Assembly: GCF_000208925.1 (NCBI RefSeq)
Contig: NW_001914992.1
Coordinates: 1 to 44,650, forward strand
Length of the DNA stretch: 44,650 nucleotides
Source: Entamoeba histolytica HM-1:IMSS
Lineage: Eukaryota > Evosea > Mastigamoebida > Endamoebidae
Direction of reading: 5' to 3'
The translations under genes were made by a program, and so were the position numbers. Below the pieces are notes generated by a model. That model ran no database searches. It worked only from the letters and a program-made list of their open reading frames with translations, and had not been told where the DNA came from. Positions 39,221 through 44,650 of the stretch are shown here, piece after piece. The stretch's first letter is position 1, and every line of letters begins with the position of its first letter.

Positions 39221-41179
39221 ATGACTAACAGCATGAATGAGAAGACAGGTTATATAGAAGATGGTCATTATTATTTTATTACTCGTTCTATGTGCAGTAA
39301 TGGTGGAGATCCAAAAGTTAATGAATTTATTAGAACACATACTGCTTATGAATGTATAAAAAGAAGATGTGATTCACATCCTGAAGATGACTTTTATGGG
39401 TATAGAGAACGAAAGAATGGAAAAGGGGTTGGAAATTATATTTGGTTAAAGAATAAAGTTGTTATTGAATTGATTGATTCTTTTTCTAATGCATTATTAT
39501 ATCAGTTCCACCTTAAAAAAGGAGATGCTATTGGGTTTATTAGCAGAAATAGGTATGAGTGGTATATTGCTCAATACGCAATGCAAAAGAATGGTATTAT
39601 TCCAGTTCCATTATATGCTACTTTAGGTGAGAAAGCAATAGATTATATTGTTGACTTAATGAAAATAAATATAGTTATTGGTTCTCTTGATAATACTTTA
39701 GTGTCATTGTCTAAGAGAAATTCAACTCTTAAATTTATTTTGTTTGATCATGAAGAAGTAGAAAATCTTACTGCACCTTCAAATACTTTATACTTTGAAG
39801 ACTTATTAAATATTGGCAGGTCTCATACTGTAGAAAGTATTTTACCAAAAATGGAAGATATTTGTTTGATTGTTTTTACATCTGGAACTTCTGGAACACC
39901 AAAAGGAGCTATTCATACATTTTATTCATTTTCTCATGGAATTAATTCTATTAATGAAACTCAAATCTTTACAACAGAGCCAATAAGAAATGAAACAATT
40001 TTTTCTTATCTTCCATGTGCCCATGTTCTAGAACAACAAACATCCCAAGGATTTATGTATGGAGGAGGAAGAGTAGGTTTTATTTCAGGAGGAATATCTT
40101 CATTGGTAGAGGATTTAAAGTTATGTCAACCAACTTATTTCGGTACAGTTCCTCGAGTACTTCAAAGAATTTACGATACGTTTCATCAAAAATATCTTGA
40201 AATGGGATGTGTTGTTAAAAGAATATTTGATATAGCTTTTTACTTCAAACTTAATGCTCTTCGATCAAACACAACAACATACATTGATTGGGATAGTATT
40301 GTCTTTTATAAAATTAAAGAACAATTTGGTGGTAAATTAAAATTTATTTTTAATGGAGGAGCTCCTTTAACTTATGGATTATATGAATGGCTTAGAGTAT
40401 GTACTGGTGCTTATATTATGCAATCATACGGACTAACTGAATCATGTGGAGGTTGTACAACTTGTTTACCAGGAATGAACGACCCACAAATCTTATCATG
40501 TGGAAGTCCTTGTGACAGAGTTAAATTACGTTTAACTAGTGTTCCAGAATTAGAGTATTTTGTAGAAGATAAAGTACCATGTGGAGAAATAGAATTAAGT
40601 GGAGGTCCAATATTTAAAGGATATTATCATAATGACCAAGCAAACAAAGATGCATTTACTGAAGATGGATATTTTAAAACAGGGGATATTGGTTCTGTTG
40701 CTAAAGACGGTTCTTTAATTATTATTGATAGAAAGAAAAATCTATTTAAATTAGCACAAGGAGAATATATTGCTGTTGAACCATTAGAAGGTAAATATGA
40801 CTCTTGTCCATTTGTTTCACAAACATTTATTCATGGAGAAAGTACTGATTCTTTTATTGTAGGAATTATAGTACCAGAACTTAATATAATTAAACCATGG
40901 TTAAAAACTAAAGGAATTGAATATACCTCAAAAGAAGATATTATTAAAATATTAAATACATCAATGAAAAAAGATATTTTAGGAGAGATTAATAGTTATA
41001 TAAAAGGGTTAAATGTTCCAAGTTATGAACTAATTAAAAATGTCTATTTCACTGATGAACCATTTTCAACACAAAATGATCTTCTTACCCCATCATTTAA
41101 ATTAAAGAGAATGAATTTAAAGAAACATTTTTCAGAACAATTAGAAACGTTAAGAAAAGAAATTTTAACTATTCTTTAA
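39221..41179 (+). CDS. Long-chain acyl-CoA synthetase
   Basis: This is a 652-residue protein from an ATG, with the normal length for eukaryotic ACSL/Faa enzymes. AMP-binding motifs are clear: GFISRNRYEWYIAQYAMQKN near 106-125, the P-loop FTSGTSGTPKGAIH near 219-232, MQSYGLTESCGG near 400, GYFKTGDIG near 485, and IDRKKNLFKLAQGEYIAVE near 505. The last motif contains the fatty-acyl linker and signature typical of long-chain enzymes. It converts free fatty acids to acyl-CoA with ATP and CoA, feeding phospholipid remodelling, since Entamoeba scavenges lipids. No signal peptide or obvious membrane anchor is seen. A SINE has inserted just upstream, so the promoter must lie in the 86 bases after the duplication or within the SINE. 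All key residues look intact. Confidence 0.95.
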   Translation: MTNSMNEKTGYIEDGHYYFITRSMCSNGGDPKVNEFIRTHTAYECIKRRCDSHPEDDFYGYRERKNGKGVGNYIWLKNKVVIELIDSFSNALLYQFHLKKGDAIGFISRNRYEWYIAQYAMQKNGIIPVPLYATLGEKAIDYIVDLMKINIVIGSLDNTLVSLSKRNSTLKFILFDHEEVENLTAPSNTLYFEDLLNIGRSHTVESILPKMEDICLIVFTSGTSGTPKGAIHTFYSFSHGINSINETQIFTTEPIRNETIFSYLPCAHVLEQQTSQGFMYGGGRVGFISGGISSLVEDLKLCQPTYFGTVPRVLQRIYDTFHQKYLEMGCVVKRIFDIAFYFKLNALRSNTTTYIDWDSIVFYKIKEQFGGKLKFIFNGGAPLTYGLYEWLRVCTGAYIMQSYGLTESCGGCTTCLPGMNDPQILSCGSPCDRVKLRLTSVPELEYFVEDKVPCGEIELSGGPIFKGYYHNDQANKDAFTEDGYFKTGDIGSVAKDGSLIIIDRKKNLFKLAQGEYIAVEPLEGKYDSCPFVSQTFIHGESTDSFIVGIIVPELNIIKPWLKTKGIEYTSKEDIIKILNTSMKKDILGEINSYIKGLNVPSYELIKNVYFTDEPFSTQNDLLTPSFKLKRMNLKKHFSEQLETLRKEILTIL

Positions 41180-41279
41180 ATTGAATTTTTATAATATTTT
41201 CTTCTTCTTTCTAAAATTGTTGATAAAAAAGAAATCAAACCATTATAAAGAAATTCAACACCAAAAAAAAAGCTTACAA

Positions 41280-41808
41280 TCACTGAGAAGGTATTTCCCA
41301 ATCTTTGCTATTTGCTCGTTTTAATCCAGTAACATTTTCTTTTCTCTAAAATAATTAGCTTTATTTGATTGATTAATTAAAAACTAAAGTTACTCGTTAT
41401 TTTAAAAAAAGTAATAAAGGCCTCTTTATTAAAGATTGCTTTTAAAATGTTATTATTAATTGACAGAAATTACTTTAAACAAACTTTTAACTCTACATGA
41501 GTATTAGATGGTTGTTCCCAAACATCATTAATTGTTACAGAACGGCTTTGGTCAATAATAGCGTTCGTTAAAAACATACGATTTTGTGTTGCTTCCCAAA
41601 TTAATACTCTTCCAGTGCTATCTATTATTTGGTACTTATATTCAAATGGCATATTTTTAATATCTAATTCGATTTTCCAATTGTTACTCACAGTCCAATC
41701 CATCTTTGCTCCATGTTCCCACTCACCAAGTTCTTTGCATGAACCAACAACAGCAACTGAATTCCCTGGAGTTGTTTTGTAATTAATATTAAACATGAAC
41801 TTGGTCAT
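41280..41808 (-). CDS. CBM20 starch-binding-domain protein, two exons
   Basis: Exon 1 is 41808-41485 and exon 2 is 41345-41280, joined across a 139-nt intron that starts GTTTGT and ends TAG. The unspliced frame would end VCLK, but GTTTGT overlaps exactly those codons. Splicing continues as ELK then RKENVTGLKRANSKDWEIP and a stop, giving 129 residues. Residues 1-100 are a CBM20 domain: FMFNINYKTTPGNSVAVVGS, ELGEWEHG, then NNWKIELDI, FEYKYQIID and an IWE motif. These contain the tryptophans expected to bind glucans. Entamoeba stores glycogen, so a glycogen-targeting or regulatory subunit is plausible. There is no catalytic domain or signal peptide. The intron is inference from motifs; the CBM20 call is firm. 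Confidence 0.83.
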
Positions 41809-43642
41809 TCTCTATTCGTTTTGAATTTTTTAGTTTTATTTTATTTTTTTTTTGTTGTTTTTTCTCCTTTCCATTTCTGTGTTTTTTAGGGCATTTAGTG
41901 CGGTTTTTTAAATAATTTATTTATGTCAATGAAGCTTTCTTAGTTATTTATTTTAAAAGAAATAAACTGTGTTAACGAAACTTATTCATTCAGTCTTCAA
42001 CATGATGAAAAAATATATATGATAGATCATTCTTAATGGATTATTTTTTATTTAATAAGACTTTCTTTGTTAAGAAAATCTAATACGTCTCTAAATTATT
42101 TCTAAACAATATTATTTCTAGTTGATTGAATAATGAGAAATACTCTATTAATGACAGGGGATTATTAGTTAATTATAGAAGTTAATTAAACAACAACCAA
42201 ATTGAATAAATGATATAAAATTAACTAATAAAATATGAAATAAGATGAAAATTATCATTAAATAATTGAGTAAAAACAAAAGGCATAAATATGAAAATTA
42301 ATACTTTCTTAATTTTTTATTCAAATACAAACTATAGGAAGATGAATATGAATAAAAAGAGGAAAGAAAATAAGACAATAAAATTTGATTTAAATTTAAA
42401 TCAAATTTTATACTCCAAAACAAAGAATGAAACAGATTAAATAAAAAACGAAATTATAATAGAAAGGTGATATAAATTTATAATAAAAATAAATGAAATA
42501 ATAAATAAATATTTATATAATTGAATGATTAATATTCTTTATTATATGTTAGAGATAGAGTATATACATCAGATATATCCTGTTTTATATTAATAATGTT
42601 ATACTTATATTTTATCAATATTTCATATCATTTACTAATATTTGTACTAAAACTATTGAAATGATCAACAAAAACAATGCGTTAATACGGTAATTCTTTA
42701 AATTATCTAAAAGAAAATTGTTTAACATACTTATGATAAAGAATATAGTAATTATGATGAAATAGAGTATAAAATGAATTTTATACAATAATTGTGTAAA
42801 AAATGATAGCTATAAAATACGTAATACTAAAACACAAAAATTAGAAGATTCATTTCATTCTGAAAATAATAGCAATATGCTAATTTAGTATAAATATTAT
42901 ATCATATGATAAGACATTTTATATAAAATGACACACTAGAAAACATATTAAAATTTAAAACTGACTTATGTTAAATTGTTGAAACAATGATAATTAATTA
43001 ACAAGAATGAATTATTAAATTAGTTGAATAATAGTTATTCTGACAGTAATAATATTAAATGAAATTTATATAGTAATAAAAAAGAAATTAGAATGGAAAT
43101 AGAAATATTACATTGTATTAGATGAGTAACCCAATAACTAATAAAATAATAAAAAATAAGTAATGAATGTTAGATAAGTTATACAAATATTCAAAGAATT
43201 AAAAATAAGATTAATATATATATTAGAAAATAAAATGAGTCAAAAAAATAAACAATGTTAATGGGATTGAATTTCATCAATTTATATTTAACACAGTCAA
43301 TAAATTAATTGAAAAATAAGATAGTATAATATCTAAGAAATTATAACACAAAAATAAATTTTTATATTTTTGTCGTATAAACTTAATTATTCTCTAAATA
43401 AGCATTTTTCTTTGGTATATCAGATATAATAATACTAAAAGAGAACTCGGCATTGGTTTTTAACTGACAATCCAATTATAAATACGAAATTTATAAGTAG
43501 AATATTTAAGAAAACGTATTTAATAATTAACATGCTTGAAATAAAACAAAATTCTATTAAAGAATAATAGAAGTTCAAACAATAAAATAAGAAGTATATA
43601 TTTTGAATTAACAGTTTGGTGTGAAAAAGAATATATATAACA
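41809..43642. other. 1.8-kb gene-free, extremely AT-rich region
   Basis: No open frame with protein-like content is seen. It leads directly into copy B of the 580-bp repeat, and part of it may belong to a longer repetitive element. Confidence 0.5.
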
Positions 43643-44222
43643 TTAATGAAATATCTTTTATTTTTTATTATTTTTAAATGTCAAATTAATATATATTCAT
43701 AATTTGATATTATACATATTAAGAATTGAATATTTCTTGTTTTATTATGCTTTAATTATAATTTACAATTATTTTACCACTTGTATTGTATTAGAATGTT
43801 ATTCTTCTAATGTGCTACAAGAATTTCTTTGTAAAACAACAAGTCTTTCATATTTTTGATTATTATTATTTGTAATATAAATTGGGAAAGTCTATTTTTA
43901 ATTTTATTTTCTTTATTCTTCTTACAATATTTGTGTATCAATCCATTTATTGGTAATATAACAAGTATTATTTCTACATAAAATAATTCACAAATTGTCG
44001 TTAGTTTTCATGTAATTATTTATATTTAATTTATGAATATCAAATAATTCTACACTCACACAATGACATATGACAACAACTAATATATCAATTCATAATT
44101 TTCATATTTTGATAATACACATCTTGTTTTTATCCATTCAAGAAATAACAATAACTAATGAAACAATAAAGTAAATTATGACTATTTCATCATTATTAAT
44201 ACCGTTATGAGTAATATTAAAA
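43643..44222 (-). repeat. 580-bp dispersed repeat, copy B (inverted)
   Basis: This is the reverse complement of 15921-16500 over the full 580 bases, with no differences found where compared. On its right it ends about 4 bases before LINE sequence. Confidence 0.9.
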
Positions 44223-44225
44223 TCA

Positions 44226-44650
44226 TTTTTTCTTTTCAATCCCTTCATTTATTATTTCTTCTATTTCTGTTTCATTTATTTTATGAATTATCGTTTTTTA
44301 ATTATATTCCATATTCCCTTCTTACTGTACCATCTCTCTAATATGTTATTTCCTATCTCACTTTCTCTGGTACAGTAGTACATCACTGTTCTTACTAATT
44401 CAATAACATATTCGTCACTTATATTTATTAATCATTCACCCATTTCTTCTAGAGGGACATATAACCTATCTTTGGAGTTTCCGGCACCAATGTATTTTGC
44501 CTTTCTTAAGTATTTTCTTATCTCCAAATCCATTTTGTCTAAGTTATTTTCCAATTTACAACTGATGCTGAATATCTGAAGATAGGGATTACTTCATTAT
44601 TTATTCTAGTAATATATCTTCTATTACTACTTTCATCACTGTTTATTTCT
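44226..44650 (-). mobile_element. Partial EhLINE1-type copy, continues beyond the window
   Basis: This aligns with 8397-8817 of the full LINE (middle-to-late ORF2, minus strand), with scattered substitutions. The 3' part of the element is missing: LINE similarity stops at 44226 next to the 580-bp repeat. The 5' part runs off the window. It is more diverged from the full copy than the fragment at 1005-2097. Confidence 0.87.

Noticed and set aside
1..44650. tRNA arrays, rRNA, CRISPR or bacterial operons
   Set aside because: No tRNA-like clover-leaf sequences, rRNA segments or spaced direct repeats were seen, and gene structure is eukaryotic. The ~27-bp repeats in the SINE are adjacent, not spaced.

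Overview
The window is very AT-rich eukaryotic nuclear DNA from an Entamoeba of the E. histolytica / dispar / nuttalli group. The evidence is threefold. There is a near full-length EhLINE1-type retrotransposon and a matching EhSINE1-type SINE with the same 3' tail. Genes are compact, with short introns that begin GTTTGT and end TAG. Genes include eL20 (L18a), HIRA, RhoGAP and RapGAP proteins, TLDc proteins and a CBM20 protein. I cannot tell which of the three species it is.

Layout. 1-2100: low-complexity DNA, then a 5'-truncated LINE copy (+). 2328-7087: a RING/zinc-finger protein and a large adenylation-carrier-reductase enzyme, both on the minus strand. 7447-12271: a 4787-bp LINE on the minus strand between perfect 19-bp target-site duplications; ORF1 has one nonsense codon and ORF2 is broken many times. 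12889-15259: a proline-repeat membrane protein, a coiled-coil TLDc protein and a macrodomain protein. 15260-17160: a repeat-rich gap with one copy of a 580-bp repeat and a decayed coding relic. 17161-28925: a degenerate Hsp70-like protein, a long RhoGAP, eL20, HIRA, a short multi-intron RhoGAP, a signal-peptide metallo-beta-lactamase-fold protein, and a J-domain protein of unusually high GC. 29632-38299: a second TLDc protein, a 1303-residue RapGAP-like protein (two exons), a possible WD-repeat protein and a VWA/alpha-kinase-like protein. 38549-39134: a SINE with perfect 19-bp duplications, just upstream of a long-chain acyl-CoA synthetase (39221-41179). 41280-41808: a CBM20 protein with an intron. 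41809-44650: gene-free AT-rich DNA, the second (inverted) copy of the 580-bp repeat, then a third LINE piece running off the end.

Four genes change or gain meaning when Entamoeba splice signals are applied. Two ORFs fuse into one RapGAP gene, a fragmentary ORF becomes a complete small RhoGAP with four introns and a possible 7-nt exon, and the CBM20 protein gains a different C-terminus; the RING protein start also moves to the first ATG. The genes do not form one pathway. Themes are small-GTPase control (three GAP-type proteins), chromatin and translation housekeeping (HIRA, eL20, a possible ribosome-quality-control ligase), and acyl activation (two ANL enzymes). All identifications are from reading motifs by eye; no database search was run.
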